Shown: positions 25,785 to 35,351 of the stretch, in pieces
Layout of the letters: each line of letters opens with the position of its first letter
Position numbering within the stretch: the stretch's first letter is position 1
Assembly (NCBI GenBank): GCA_903824785.1
Contig: CAIJYD010000020.1
Coordinates: forward strand, 1-59,835
Origin: an uncultured Bacteroidota bacterium
Lineage (GTDB): Bacteria; Bacteroidota; Bacteroidia; Bacteroidales; VadinHA17
Reading direction: 5' to 3'
DNA length: 59,835 nt
Position numbers and translations under genes: made by a program
Notes under the pieces: generated by a model
The model's input: the letters and a program-made list of their open reading frames with translations, nothing else
What the model was told of the DNA's origin: nothing
Databases searched by the model: none

Positions 25785-26885
25785 ATGGACAACAGAAAAC
25801 CGGCAGGCAGGCCAGTAAGAAAATATGAAAAGCCGGAAGGTAGCGCAATAAGAACCCGGAGGAGTGAAGAAAAGCCTTCATCCAGGCCGGGAAGGAATGA
25901 TGACAGACCAGCAGTCAGGTCAGGCAGAACCGATGTCAGACCTTCACCAAGGACAGGAAGAACCGATGACAGACCAACAGTCAGGCCGGCAAGAACCGAT
26001 GACAGACCGGCAGCCAGGCCGGGAAGAACCGATGTCAGACCTTCACCAAGGGCAGGAAGAACCGATGACAGACCAGCAGCCAGACCGGAAAGAACCGGTG
26101 GCAGGACATCAGTCAGGCCGGTTAAACCTGCAGGAAAAGCCGGAGCCAGAACCGGTAAACAAAAGATAACCACACAGATAAGGCTCAACAGGTTTATTGC
26201 CAATAGCGGTGTTTGCTCGCGCAGAGATGCTGATGAGCATATTAAAAACGGGTTGATAACCGTGAATGGCCATCTGGTTACCGATATGGGGACAAAAGTC
26301 AGTTATGACGATGAGGTTCGTTACAAGAACAAAAAACTCTCATCAGAAAAGAAGGTTTATATCCTGTTGAATAAGCCGAAAGATTATGTCACAACCGTTG
26401 AGGATCCTCACGCGGAGCATACAGTGCTGGAACTTATCGGCGAAGGATGTCCTGAAAGGGTCTATCCGGTAGGCCGGCTTGACAAGGCAACTACAGGGGT
26501 GCTTCTTCTGACAAACGATGGTGATCTTGCTGGAAAACTCACACATCCCAAATATAAAAGAAAAAAGATTTATCATGTTTTTCTCGATAACCCCGTAACA
26601 AAAAATGATCTTTTCAGAATTACTGAGGGTATAGAGCTCGATGGGGTAACTGTTATTGCCGATGCAGTATCTTACGCTGATCCTGATGACAAGAGTCAGA
26701 TCGGCATAGAACTTCACTCGGGACAAAACAGGGTTATCAGAAGAATGTTCGAGACTCTTGGCTATAAGGTTAAGAAACTCGACAGGGTATATTTTGCCGG
26801 TCTTACTAAAAAGAATGTCCAGCGTGGTAAATGGAGATTCCTGACAGACAAGGAAGTAAGCATGCTAAAGCGCGGAATTTTTTAA
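25785..26885 (+). CDS. rluB: RluB-type 23S rRNA pseudouridine synthase with Arg-rich repeat extension
   Basis: The catalytic core (about residues 127-366) has an S4 domain (IRLNRFIANSGVCSRRDAD) and the RsuA/RluB catalytic motif VGRLDKATTGVLLLTNDG, in which the Asp is the nucleophile. The end is RRMFETLGYKVKKLDRVYF. The expected reaction is uridine-to-pseudouridine conversion in 23S rRNA. Ahead of the core is a 125-residue low-complexity extension built from eight 11-residue units such as RTDDRPAARPG. It is basic and probably disordered. It is followed by era after 9 bases and then der. Confidence 0.9.
   Translation: MDNRKPAGRPVRKYEKPEGSAIRTRRSEEKPSSRPGRNDDRPAVRSGRTDVRPSPRTGRTDDRPTVRPARTDDRPAARPGRTDVRPSPRAGRTDDRPAARPERTGGRTSVRPVKPAGKAGARTGKQKITTQIRLNRFIANSGVCSRRDADEHIKNGLITVNGHLVTDMGTKVSYDDEVRYKNKKLSSEKKVYILLNKPKDYVTTVEDPHAEHTVLELIGEGCPERVYPVGRLDKATTGVLLLTNDGDLAGKLTHPKYKRKKIYHVFLDNPVTKNDLFRITEGIELDGVTVIADAVSYADPDDKSQIGIELHSGQNRVIRRMFETLGYKVKKLDRVYFAGLTKKNVQRGKWRFLTDKEVSMLKRGIF
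25860..26123 (+). repeat. 33-bp tandem repeat, eight copies, in rluB 5' end
   Basis: Residues 26-113 divide into eight 11-mers: RSEEKPSSRPG, RNDDRPAVRSG, RTDVRPSPRTG, RTDDRPTVRPA, RTDDRPAARPG, RTDVRPSPRAG, RTDDRPAARPE and RTGGRTSVRPV. The DNA period is 33 bp with units such as GAACCGATGACAGACC. Copies 2/5 and 3/4/6 look like products of recent unit duplication. Confidence 0.9.
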
Positions 26886-26894
26886 TCGCATCAA

Positions 26895-27773
26895 ATGAGT
26901 CACAGATCAGGTTTTGTAAATATTCTGGGAAACCCAAATGTAGGGAAGTCCACCATTATGAACGCTCTTGTCGGCGAAAAGCTCTCTATTATTACTGCTA
27001 AGGCTCAGACTACCCGTCACCGTATTATGGGCATCGTGAACGGAGATGATTTTCAGATTGTCTATTCCGACACACCCGGGATACTCAGACCTCAGTATAA
27101 GCTTCAGGAAACGATGATGGGCTTTGTCAATATGGCTCTCTCTGATGCCGATCTTATCCTCTATGTTACAGATGTCAATGAACGTAATGCTTTTGAAGGT
27201 GAATACATTGACAGGATAACCGAATCGGGGATCCCTGTCATTATTGCTGTTAATAAAGTTGACCTCACCACACAGCCCGACCTTGAGAAAGTTGTCGACT
27301 CATGGCATATTGCTTTTCCCGATTCTCCGGTTTTTCCGGTTTCGGGACTTAAGAAATTCAACCTCGATTCTTTGTTGAATGCCATTCTCAGCAAATTGCC
27401 TGAAGGGGAACCGTTTTTCCCAAAGGATCAGCTTACCGACAAGCATGAGCGCTTCTTTGCGTCTGAAATCATAAGGGAAAAAATACTGATTAATTACAAG
27501 AAAGAGATTCCTTATTCCGTTGAGATAGAGATTGAGAGCTTCACCGATGAGCAGAAAATAATCAGGATCAGAGCTCTCATCCATGTTACCCGCGATAGTC
27601 AGAAGGGGATCATCATAGGCCATAAAGGGTCGATGTTAAAAAGAGTGGGAACTGAAGCACGGCATGACATGGAATCTTTTTTCGGGAAAAAGGTTTTCCT
27701 TGAGTTATATGTTAAGGTCACAAAAGACTGGAGAGATAAACCACTTGTTATTAAACGATTTGGTTATCGCTAA
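26895..27773 (+). CDS. era: GTPase Era
   Basis: This 292-residue GTPase has G1 GNPNVGKSTIMNAL (about 11-24), G3 DTPGIL, G4 NKVD and a C-terminal KH domain containing GHKGSMLKRVGTEARHDME. Era binds the 3' end of 16S rRNA and assists 30S assembly. The TTARH-like switch I is AQTTRHRIMG. It follows rluB by 9 bases and precedes der by 21, forming a ribosome-maturation operon. Confidence 0.96.
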   Translation: MSHRSGFVNILGNPNVGKSTIMNALVGEKLSIITAKAQTTRHRIMGIVNGDDFQIVYSDTPGILRPQYKLQETMMGFVNMALSDADLILYVTDVNERNAFEGEYIDRITESGIPVIIAVNKVDLTTQPDLEKVVDSWHIAFPDSPVFPVSGLKKFNLDSLLNAILSKLPEGEPFFPKDQLTDKHERFFASEIIREKILINYKKEIPYSVEIEIESFTDEQKIIRIRALIHVTRDSQKGIIIGHKGSMLKRVGTEARHDMESFFGKKVFLELYVKVTKDWRDKPLVIKRFGYR

Positions 27774-27794
27774 AATTGAATTTGAAATAAAATT

Positions 27795-29099
27795 ATGAGT
27801 AGAATAGTTGCAATAGTAGGCAGACCCAATGTTGGAAAATCGACACTCTTTAACAGGCTTGTCGATTCGAGAGAGGCAATCGTTGATGAAGTAAGCGGTG
27901 TTACACGCGACCGTAACTATGGGATGTCGAACTGGAATGGAATAGATTTTTCAGTTATTGATACCGGAGGATATGTTCAGAACTCCGATGATGTTTTCGA
28001 GGAAGAGATCAATAAACAGGTTCTTCTTGCCATAGAAGAGTCTGACCTTATACTGTTTATGGTAGACGTAACGTGCGGTATTCATGAAATGGATACCTCT
28101 GTCTCTTCGCTTCTCAGAAGAGTTGATAAGAAGGTGATTGTTGTTGTGAATAAAGTCGACAACGGAGAACGATTGATGGAGGCAACTGAGTTTTACAACC
28201 TTGGACTTGGAGATTATTTTCCTCTAAGCTCGATGAACGGAAGCGGAACCGGCGAGTTGCTTGATGAAGTAGTTAAGCATCTGCCGAAAGAGGACCCCGG
28301 TGTAATGCCTGATTTGCCCAGAATAGCTATTGTTGGCCGGCCAAATGTTGGCAAATCGTCTCTGGTAAATTCACTCCTCGGTGAGGAAAGGAATATTGTA
28401 ACTCCGGTTGCCGGAACCACTCGTGATTCAATATATACCAGGTATAATAAATTTCAGCACGATTTCCTTCTTGTTGATACAGCAGGTTTGCGCAAGAAAG
28501 GAAAAGTCAGTGAAGATATTGAGTTCTATTCAGTAATGAGAGCTGTGAGGACAATAGAAAATTCCGATATCTGTCTTCTTCTTCTCGATGCCACAAGAGG
28601 TATTGAGTCTCAGGATCTGAATATCATGTCGCTTATTCAGAAAAACAACAAGGGCATGATAGTTCTGGTAAACAAGTGGGATCTAATTGAAAAAGAGAAT
28701 AATATCACCACTCAGTTTGAAAAAGATATAAGAGAAAAAACTGCACCTTTCACCGATTATCCTATACTGTTCATCTCCGCAATAAACAAGCAGCGAATTC
28801 ACAAGGTGCTTGAGCTGGCAGAACAGGTTAACAAAAACAGGAACAGGAAGATAAGCACCTCAGAGTTGAATGATGTAATGCTTCAGATAATTAAGAACAA
28901 TCCTCCACCGGCTTTAAAAGGTAAATATGTCAAGATCAAATATGTGACACAATTACCAATTTACACCCCTGCTTTTGCCTTTTTCTGTAACCTGCCCCAG
29001 TATGTAAAGGATCCTTACATGAGGTATCTGGAGAACCGGATGAGGGAAAAATTTGATTTTACAGGTGTGCCGATAAGGATATTTTTCAGAAAAAAATGA
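27795..29099 (+). CDS. der: GTPase Der (EngA)
   Basis: This 434-residue protein has two tandem GTPase domains with P-loops [14 protein letters not shown] (about 8) and [14 protein letters not shown] (about 180). Each has DTGG/DTAG and NKVD/NKWD motifs. A C-terminal KH-like domain ends with FRKK. Der is required for 50S subunit maturation. It is 21 bases after era. Confidence 0.97.
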   Translation: MSRIVAIVGRPNVGKSTLFNRLVDSREAIVDEVSGVTRDRNYGMSNWNGIDFSVIDTGGYVQNSDDVFEEEINKQVLLAIEESDLILFMVDVTCGIHEMDTSVSSLLRRVDKKVIVVVNKVDNGERLMEATEFYNLGLGDYFPLSSMNGSGTGELLDEVVKHLPKEDPGVMPDLPRIAIVGRPNVGKSSLVNSLLGEERNIVTPVAGTTRDSIYTRYNKFQHDFLLVDTAGLRKKGKVSEDIEFYSVMRAVRTIENSDICLLLLDATRGIESQDLNIMSLIQKNNKGMIVLVNKWDLIEKENNITTQFEKDIREKTAPFTDYPILFISAINKQRIHKVLELAEQVNKNRNRKISTSELNDVMLQIIKNNPPPALKGKYVKIKYVTQLPIYTPAFAFFCNLPQYVKDPYMRYLENRMREKFDFTGVPIRIFFRKK

Positions 29100-29147
29100 T
29101 TTAATTTGGAACAGTTTTTGTTAATGACTGTTTATTAATGAATAACG

Positions 29148-29666
29148 ATGAGAAAGATTAAGTACTATATCATTTTTCTGATTACCGTACTTGCACTTAC
29201 TTCGTGCCGGAAGTTAGAGCAGCTTCCTCCTGCTCCGCATATTTCATTTACAAGTTTTGCTGTTTTTGACACTACCGACATTCTTGGTAACATTGCAAAA
29301 GGAGGAAGGCTTCTATTCTATTTTGAAGACGGGGATGGCGATCTTGGGCTTGAAGAACCATCGAAAATTCAGACTGACACAACAAATATGTTCTTTACTC
29401 TTTTCCGGAAAACGGGAGGCCTTATGATACCTGCCTCTGATAATGATCCGTTAGAACCATCTTCTTACAGGATTCCCTATATGGAGAGACTGGGACAGAA
29501 TAAGATACTCAAAGGGACTATTTCTGTTACTTTTCTTTACCTCTCCTATTATAAGAGCGATACAATAAGATATGATTTTTACATAAAAGACCGTGCCGGG
29601 AATGAGAGCAATACAGCCTCAACAAGTGATATTGCTTTGTATACCAATAAAATATATGCAAATTAA
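29148..29666 (+). CDS. hypothetical lipoprotein
   Basis: A 172-residue protein has a lipoprotein signal (LITVLALTSC, Cys20). The mature part has strand-rich sequence with FYFEDGDGDLGLEEPS, an acidic Gly-Asp patch that could bind calcium, and a C-terminal YDFYIKDRAGNESN, as in Ig-like sandwich domains. No family is recognised with certainty. It is 48 bases after der on the same strand and convergent with the SpoIIE gene (5-base gap). Confidence 0.7.
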   Translation: MRKIKYYIIFLITVLALTSCRKLEQLPPAPHISFTSFAVFDTTDILGNIAKGGRLLFYFEDGDGDLGLEEPSKIQTDTTNMFFTLFRKTGGLMIPASDNDPLEPSSYRIPYMERLGQNKILKGTISVTFLYLSYYKSDTIRYDFYIKDRAGNESNTASTSDIALYTNKIYAN

Positions 29667-29671
29667 CCGGT

Positions 29672-32600
29672 TCAGACTTTTATTCCCATCAGAAGAATAT
29701 CATCTACCTGTTCGTAATTACCTCGCCATTCCAGGTAAAAATTATACAAAGCCTCTTTCTGCTCGTTCATCGGTAATTTTGATACCTGCTCAATAACCCT
29801 TTTAAGTCTGGCAACTTTCATTTTTTTGCCGTCGGTACCTCCGAACTGGTCGGGGAGCCCGTCTGAAAACATATAGACAGTATCTCCTTCGTTAAGATAG
29901 TACTCCTGATCGTCGAAGAATTTTTCCACTACCGATTCACCTCCAACAGAAGACCTGTTGCCTTTGATATAATATGATTCGCCTCCAATAACAATTATTA
30001 CCGGGCGCATGGCTGATGCAAATCTGATATGCCGGGTCTTGATATTAAACTCGCAAACCACCATATCCATTCCATCGTTTGAGATCCCAAGTTCAACATT
30101 CTGATTTAGTGTCGAAAAAATCTGTTTGTCGAGCAGCTTAAGAATCTCTGAAGGGGTTGATATTCTTTTCCTGGTAACTATGTCCTGCAAAATTGTTGAT
30201 CCTATCATTGACATAAACGCACCAGGAACCCCGTGTCCCGTAGAATCTGCACAGACTATAATAAACTTATCATCTGCAAGTTTATCGAACCAGTAAAAGT
30301 CACCACTTACAATATCCCGGGGGCTGAAAAGAATAAATGCATCTTTGAATGATTCCTTCAGTTTATTTATATCCGGTAAAATGCTCGATTGTATCCGCTT
30401 GGCATAGTTTATACTATCGGTGATCTCTATATTCTGAAGCTCAATTTCTCCTTTCTGTTTCATTACAACACTTGTTCTGGCTTCAAGTTCTCTTTCAAGA
30501 TATTCCTGAATTTTTTTCTGTTCCTTATCCCTTTGGCGGATAAAAAGAATGATGATTGCTGTTATAGAGGTAATTGCAGAAAGAATAAACCACCATGCTC
30601 TCCAGAAAGGCTTGCTGATGAGAATATCAAATGAAACCGGTATTTCCCGGGACAGACCTTCAGGATTTACCGAGGCCATACTGAATTTATACTTTCCGAA
30701 ACTGAGATTATAAGAGACATCTCTTGATGTACTCATCTTACTCCAGTCTGCATCAAAATTCTCAAGAAACGTACTGTAATATACTTTATCGGGAGAGCTG
30801 AAGCTGATACCCGAATAATAGACTCTTAAGACATATTTTTTATTATAGGGAAGTGAAAAAGATGGCTTATAATTATATCTGACATCGTTTAAAGTAATAT
30901 AGTTTATGTTATTTAAAGGGGCAATTTCGGTTTTCCTGTCCTTTAGTCTGTCATAAACTATCAACCCCTCTGTTGTTCCAATGAAGATCTTTTTATCGGC
31001 CGATTCAAACAATCCATCCTGATTGCAGCCACCTCCTTTTGCGAAATCTCCGCCAAAAACCTTCATAATGCCTGTCTTGTAATTTAATCTTGAAAAGCCT
31101 TTCTCGTGACCTATCCAGATATAATCTTCAGAATCTGCAAGGATACTGTAACAGTAGTTTGACATCAGATCATCAGAACGGTTAACACTATTAACAGAGT
31201 CATGAAGGAGTTTAAAAACTCCGTTGCCCCGTGTTGCAGCCCATATCGCTCCATCAGTTGTCTGGGAGATGGAGAGGATCTTGTTAATGGTATTTCCGCT
31301 CATAACGGCTTTTCGTACTGAAATCTTAAATTTTTTGTCAATCATAAAGAGTTTGTCACTCTCCGTTCCGATATAAATATAACCGTCACGTGACATCAGA
31401 ATACTGTTGATGCTGTTATGGGGCAGTCCGTTACTGATGTCAAATTTTCTTAAAAAATCTCCGGTTTTTCTATTCAGAACAACAACCCCGTTAGTGGTGG
31501 CGAGCCAGATATTCTGATCATCCATTTTGATATCCTTTATAAAATCTGCACCGGAGTCTCCCGACCGGTAGAACAGTTTTACAGCTCCGGAATTTGTTCT
31601 GGCAAACAGGCCGTTCCCTCCTGTTCCGATCCAGAGTTTTTTCTCATTGTCAAGAAAATATGAGGTTATCTCTGCCTTTCCAACCCCATTTGACAGATTG
31701 GTAAAAGAGACCGATTTCCCGGCAACAGGGTCAAAAAGATGAACGCCCACAGGAGTACCAAGAATATATTTATCCCCGTAACTGTTCACATAAAGAATAT
31801 TGTTATCCTGCGGGTTAGTGCCTGGTTTATAGTAGCTAAAGGCATAGGAACCCAGCATTGAAAGGCCTTCACCGTAAAATCCAATCCAATAATTTCCTTC
31901 AATATCCTGAAATACCGATTTTACATCATCAGATGCCAGACCTGAGCGGGCCTCAAAATGGCGGAGCGATTTTACTGATTCGTAATCCTCCGTGAGTTGA
32001 ATCTGGTAAACACCTGATCCGAAAGTGGATACCCACAAAGCATTTTCTGCATCTTCTGTGATAGCCTGAACACTAAGTAACTCCATGGATGGATTATCAG
32101 TGAGGCGTTTAAGAATATTACCAGTCGCGGTAATTCTTAATTGAAACAATCCATTCCCGTCAGTACCCACGATAAATGCCGAGCTGTCATCAGTCTGATG
32201 TATTGAGGTAATACTTGAATATCCGAAACCTTCAATTGTATCTGTGACTGTTAGTGACTGCTTATTCAGCAGGCATATCAATACATTTTCCTGAGTACCG
32301 ACAATAAGGTGGCCTGATGGTGTAAATGCTGCTGAAAAGATAACCAGCTCATCGGAAAATGAATATGTATCTATCTCTTCAGGTATAACCGGATTAATTC
32401 CGAAAACCGCTTTCCCCTGCGGGACAACATAAATCCGTCCGTCGGGTCCTTCAAGCAGATCGCTGATGCTCTTTGAATTAATAATCGGAACATGGATCAG
32501 TTCATTCTCTTTTGAATAATAAACGGTACCATCGCTGCATCCGAACCAAAGAGTTCCGTTTTTATCTTTCAGGCTTGCCGTAGTGTACCTGCCGGCTACA

Positions 32601-32839
32601 GAATCGGGATAGGTAACATTAAAAAAACTAAAACCGTCAAAACGCGAAAGTCCATTTCCTGTTCCAACCCAAAGGAATCCATCGTCAGACTGGTTTATAG
32701 TATATACAAATCCACTGGGGATGTCGCTTTCTGCTCCAAAATTTTTAAAACTGTAAGTCTGACAATTTAATACAGCCGAATATAAAAATAAGCACCAGAT
32801 GGTGATGCTTAACGTTTTCATAGTCCTGTTAAATTTCAT
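29672..32839 (-). CDS. beta-propeller/Y_Y_Y receptor with SpoIIE PP2C phosphatase domain
   Basis: This 1055-residue sensor has a signal peptide (to about LNCQ) and two-component-regulator propeller repeats over about residues 30-630, with recurring motifs such as DGFLWVGTGNGLSRFDG. A Y_Y_Y domain follows (YSTFLENFDADWSKMS), then one membrane helix (WWFILSAITSITAIIILFI) and a coiled coil. A SpoIIE/PP2C domain closes the protein: SILPDINKLKESF, SPRDIVSGDFYWFDKL, CADSTGHGVPGAFMSMIGS and a final FSDGLPDQFGG. Unlike most propeller receptors it has no histidine kinase. It should dephosphorylate a partner-switching protein in the cytoplasm in response to a periplasmic ligand. It closes a five-gene surface-protein block. 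Confidence 0.88.
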   Translation of the reverse strand: MKFNRTMKTLSITIWCLFLYSAVLNCQTYSFKNFGAESDIPSGFVYTINQSDDGFLWVGTGNGLSRFDGFSFFNVTYPDSVAGRYTTASLKDKNGTLWFGCSDGTVYYSKENELIHVPIINSKSISDLLEGPDGRIYVVPQGKAVFGINPVIPEEIDTYSFSDELVIFSAAFTPSGHLIVGTQENVLICLLNKQSLTVTDTIEGFGYSSITSIHQTDDSSAFIVGTDGNGLFQLRITATGNILKRLTDNPSMELLSVQAITEDAENALWVSTFGSGVYQIQLTEDYESVKSLRHFEARSGLASDDVKSVFQDIEGNYWIGFYGEGLSMLGSYAFSYYKPGTNPQDNNILYVNSYGDKYILGTPVGVHLFDPVAGKSVSFTNLSNGVGKAEITSYFLDNEKKLWIGTGGNGLFARTNSGAVKLFYRSGDSGADFIKDIKMDDQNIWLATTNGVVVLNRKTGDFLRKFDISNGLPHNSINSILMSRDGYIYIGTESDKLFMIDKKFKISVRKAVMSGNTINKILSISQTTDGAIWAATRGNGVFKLLHDSVNSVNRSDDLMSNYCYSILADSEDYIWIGHEKGFSRLNYKTGIMKVFGGDFAKGGGCNQDGLFESADKKIFIGTTEGLIVYDRLKDRKTEIAPLNNINYITLNDVRYNYKPSFSLPYNKKYVLRVYYSGISFSSPDKVYYSTFLENFDADWSKMSTSRDVSYNLSFGKYKFSMASVNPEGLSREIPVSFDILISKPFWRAWWFILSAITSITAIIILFIRQRDKEQKKIQEYLERELEARTSVVMKQKGEIELQNIEITDSINYAKRIQSSILPDINKLKESFKDAFILFSPRDIVSGDFYWFDKLADDKFIIVCADSTGHGVPGAFMSMIGSTILQDIVTRKRISTPSEILKLLDKQIFSTLNQNVELGISNDGMDMVVCEFNIKTRHIRFASAMRPVIIVIGGESYYIKGNRSSVGGESVVEKFFDDQEYYLNEGDTVYMFSDGLPDQFGGTDGKKMKVARLKRVIEQVSKLPMNEQKEALYNFYLEWRGNYEQVDDILLMGIKV

Positions 32840-32851
32840 CTCAGCTTCCTC

Positions 32852-33856
32852 TTATTTCTTTGGCGAAATTTTAATTATATTCGTTTTAGGCTGGTAAACC
32901 GGCACTCCGCCAATGGGTGAACTATAGAATTTCAGTGCATCTCCCCTTTGATTTTCGAGTGTAACAACGACGTTATTATTTTTAACAAGCTCTCCCTGTC
33001 TTTTATGAAACTGAAAATCGAGTGAAGATCCCTCTTCAGCAGATTCAATGGGGATTCTGGTTTCAGCCCAATCATCCTCATTTGAAGTCTGCACATCAAT
33101 TCCCTGTTTATATCTGGAAACCACCAGAATCTTTCCGTCTTTATCCCAGTCAAAATTACGTTGTTTGATATATACTATTCCGGTATCAACATAAGGATAG
33201 ATATGTGCAACACTTTTAAAATCATTCCACATACGGAAAGTATAAGAATAGGTAAAAGCATTGGCACCTTCAACTGCAAGGTTATTATTAGCGTCACGGC
33301 TAAGGAAATATCTGTAAAGGTTTCCGTCATCGCCGGCTACTCCTTCACATACAATTTTAAAGAAATAAGAGTTCCATCTTGCGTTAAAATCCCCTTCAGC
33401 CGGATTAAACGGCCCGAAGGAATAGAATTTATTGTCATATCTGGCTTCATTGCCAAAAACTTTTGAAGCAAGCAGATTACCACTTTTAAAATTTAATCCC
33501 TTCTCCAGGCCTCTCGATTCTTCGTTAACTTCAGGATCAACACCTTTCCCTCCATAGACTGAGAACATTGTTTTTGTATTAAAATCACCCTGTATTTCAT
33601 CGTGCTCGCCGCCACAATCGGGGTCAAAGACTCTAATAAAAAACTGTTGTTTGAAATCTTTAGGTATGGCAAAGAAAAAAACCTGATTGAAATCATTGTC
33701 GCCCCAGGATGTCCTTCCCAATTTTCCGAAAGTAACAAGGAAAGGAATATTTTCATCCTTTCCCGGAACGGCTTGCCCGTATAGTCTGACTGCAATCGGT
33801 AATCCGAGCAGAACCAGAAGAATCAGGATCCTGTATTTTGGCTTGTTCAATTTCAT
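32852..33856 (-). CDS. exported protein of unknown function, 334 aa
   Basis: An N-terminal signal peptide (hydrophobic residues 9-27, cleavage near RLYGQ) is followed by about 305 strand-rich residues. Motifs include FFIRVFDPDCGGEHDE, VYGGKG and AGDDGNLYRYFLSRDANN. Acidic D-x-D/N patches and aromatics are frequent. No domain is recognised. It sits 12 bases upstream of the SpoIIE receptor and 28 bases downstream of the PD40/PKD gene. It is therefore probably part of the same transcript and a candidate ligand or structural partner for the receptor. Confidence 0.75.
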   Translation of the reverse strand: MKLNKPKYRILILLVLLGLPIAVRLYGQAVPGKDENIPFLVTFGKLGRTSWGDNDFNQVFFFAIPKDFKQQFFIRVFDPDCGGEHDEIQGDFNTKTMFSVYGGKGVDPEVNEESRGLEKGLNFKSGNLLASKVFGNEARYDNKFYSFGPFNPAEGDFNARWNSYFFKIVCEGVAGDDGNLYRYFLSRDANNNLAVEGANAFTYSYTFRMWNDFKSVAHIYPYVDTGIVYIKQRNFDWDKDGKILVVSRYKQGIDVQTSNEDDWAETRIPIESAEEGSSLDFQFHKRQGELVKNNNVVVTLENQRGDALKFYSSPIGGVPVYQPKTNIIKISPKK

Positions 33857-33884
33857 TAATCTCCAAATTTAACTATTTTCGGCA

Positions 33885-35351
33885 TCAGGGTTGAGATATG
33901 ACAATAATATTTTTCGAAACACATGCCTCTCTCTTCATGCCTCCCGGTTCAGGTGCTGATGATACAATAAGCTGTATGTTATAAGTTCCCCTTTTGTTGT
34001 ATATCTTTTCTGCTTCTTTTCCTGTTGCTACTGTTCCGTCGTCAAAGTTCCAGTAATACTCTGCGATATTCCATCCCGGAAGGTTTGTGCTTTCAGCGCT
34101 AAGCATTATCCGCTGACCTGTTGCGGCATTTTCGGGAGATGAAATAACAGGTTGCTCTGTTGCTGTCAATAATAAGGTATCTGTTTTTTCATTATACATA
34201 ACCTCTTTGGTAATAAGGTTTACTACATCAAGCTGAACAATATATCTTCCCGGGCCTTTATAACAATGCTCGACCACTGCACCCGATTCCTTCTCTCCAT
34301 CCCCGAATCTCCACTCATAGCGGAAAGGCATTGTATCGAACTTAACTGCATTCTCCTCCTGAAACCTGAAACAGTAGCTATCTTCAACAATAGTGTCGCA
34401 CGATGCTTTCCGTATTATTGTCGAGGAAAATTCAAAAATATCATCGTTTTTCGAGCGGTTTGAAGAAAAGTAACCAGTCCGGAGATTCTCTTCAGCAACA
34501 AAAGCAAAATCATCATACTCTGAATTTAAAGGTTCAGGAAGAGGTGATGGTGATTCCCATTTGCCGTCATTTTGTGATGTGACATAGATATCAAGATTCC
34601 CAAAACCTCCCGGACGGTTAGAGGTGAAATAAAGTTTACCGGAAGGATGCATATTGGGATAATTTTCCGCTTCAGGAGAGTTCACATCCGAACCAAGGTT
34701 CACAGGCGGTGCCCAATCTCCGTTAATAAATTCACAATAATAAAGGTCTGAAGCTCCCTTCCCTCCCGGCATATCGGAGGCAAAGAAAAGAAATCGTCCA
34801 TCGCTGCTCACAGATGGCTGGCCAACTTCATATTGAGGATTATTGTACTTGAAAGGCCTGACGGATAAAAGGTCGGTTCCTGAAAGATCTGCAATAAAGA
34901 TCCCGCTATGGTTTATAAAACTACGCTTCTTTGTTACTTTTCCTGTCTCAATATCGCTTGTAAAATATACTGTTTTCCCATCAGGTGCGAAGCATAATGG
35001 CCCATTGTTGAACAGATAAGTTCTTTCGCTCTTCAGCTCTTCAGGTTTTGACCATTCTGAACCGTTTATTTTTTGAGCAAAATAAATATTATAAAGACGG
35101 TGCCCGTCCCAGGTTGTCCGGTCTATTATTCCGCTAAAACGTCTGTCAGAACAGAACATAATACCATCTTTCACAATAACCGGAGATATTTCGCCGAAAT
35201 AATCTGAATTGAATGACATCTTTTTAATCTCATACAAAGAGGGCGTTTGTGCAAATGTCTGCACAGCTATCAGCGTTGTGATCAGAACAATTTTTATTCT
35301 ATGTAATCCTGTCTTTATCATAGAGTTAAAAATACCTTGGATTAGCAGCAC
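33885..35351 (-). CDS. exported PD40 (WD40-like) and PKD repeat protein
   Basis: This protein has PD40 beta-propeller motifs (MFCSDRRFSG, VYFTSDIETG, FFASDMPGGKGASDLYYC, YFTSNRPGGFGNLDIYV). They are followed by two PKD domains (YEWRFGDGEKESG and YYWNFDDGTVATG). A signal peptide lies at residues 10-34 if translation begins at MIKTGLHRIK, whose codon starts at 35324, one base beyond the porP stop. That is a better start than the upstream Met at 35351, which would overlap the previous gene by 26 bases. PD40/PKD proteins often sit beside PorP/SprF genes; its role is probably periplasmic or outer-membrane anchoring. Confidence 0.85.
   Translation of the reverse strand: MLLIQGIFNSMIKTGLHRIKIVLITTLIAVQTFAQTPSLYEIKKMSFNSDYFGEISPVIVKDGIMFCSDRRFSGIIDRTTWDGHRLYNIYFAQKINGSEWSKPEELKSERTYLFNNGPLCFAPDGKTVYFTSDIETGKVTKKRSFINHSGIFIADLSGTDLLSVRPFKYNNPQYEVGQPSVSSDGRFLFFASDMPGGKGASDLYYCEFINGDWAPPVNLGSDVNSPEAENYPNMHPSGKLYFTSNRPGGFGNLDIYVTSQNDGKWESPSPLPEPLNSEYDDFAFVAEENLRTGYFSSNRSKNDDIFEFSSTIIRKASCDTIVEDSYCFRFQEENAVKFDTMPFRYEWRFGDGEKESGAVVEHCYKGPGRYIVQLDVVNLITKEVMYNEKTDTLLLTATEQPVISSPENAATGQRIMLSAESTNLPGWNIAEYYWNFDDGTVATGKEAEKIYNKRGTYNIQLIVSSAPEPGGMKREACVSKNIIVISQP

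Noticed and set aside
25864-26169. Alternative + strand frame in the rluB repeat region encoding a Gln/Asp/Met-rich repeat protein
   Set aside because: It is the shifted reading of the 33-bp tandem repeat; the rluB frame continues into a recognisable enzyme while this frame does not.
25730-26203. Minus-strand frame over the rluB repeats encoding a hydrophobic Leu/Gly repeat protein
   Set aside because: It is the antisense of the same 33-bp repeat and has no support from context or start signal.
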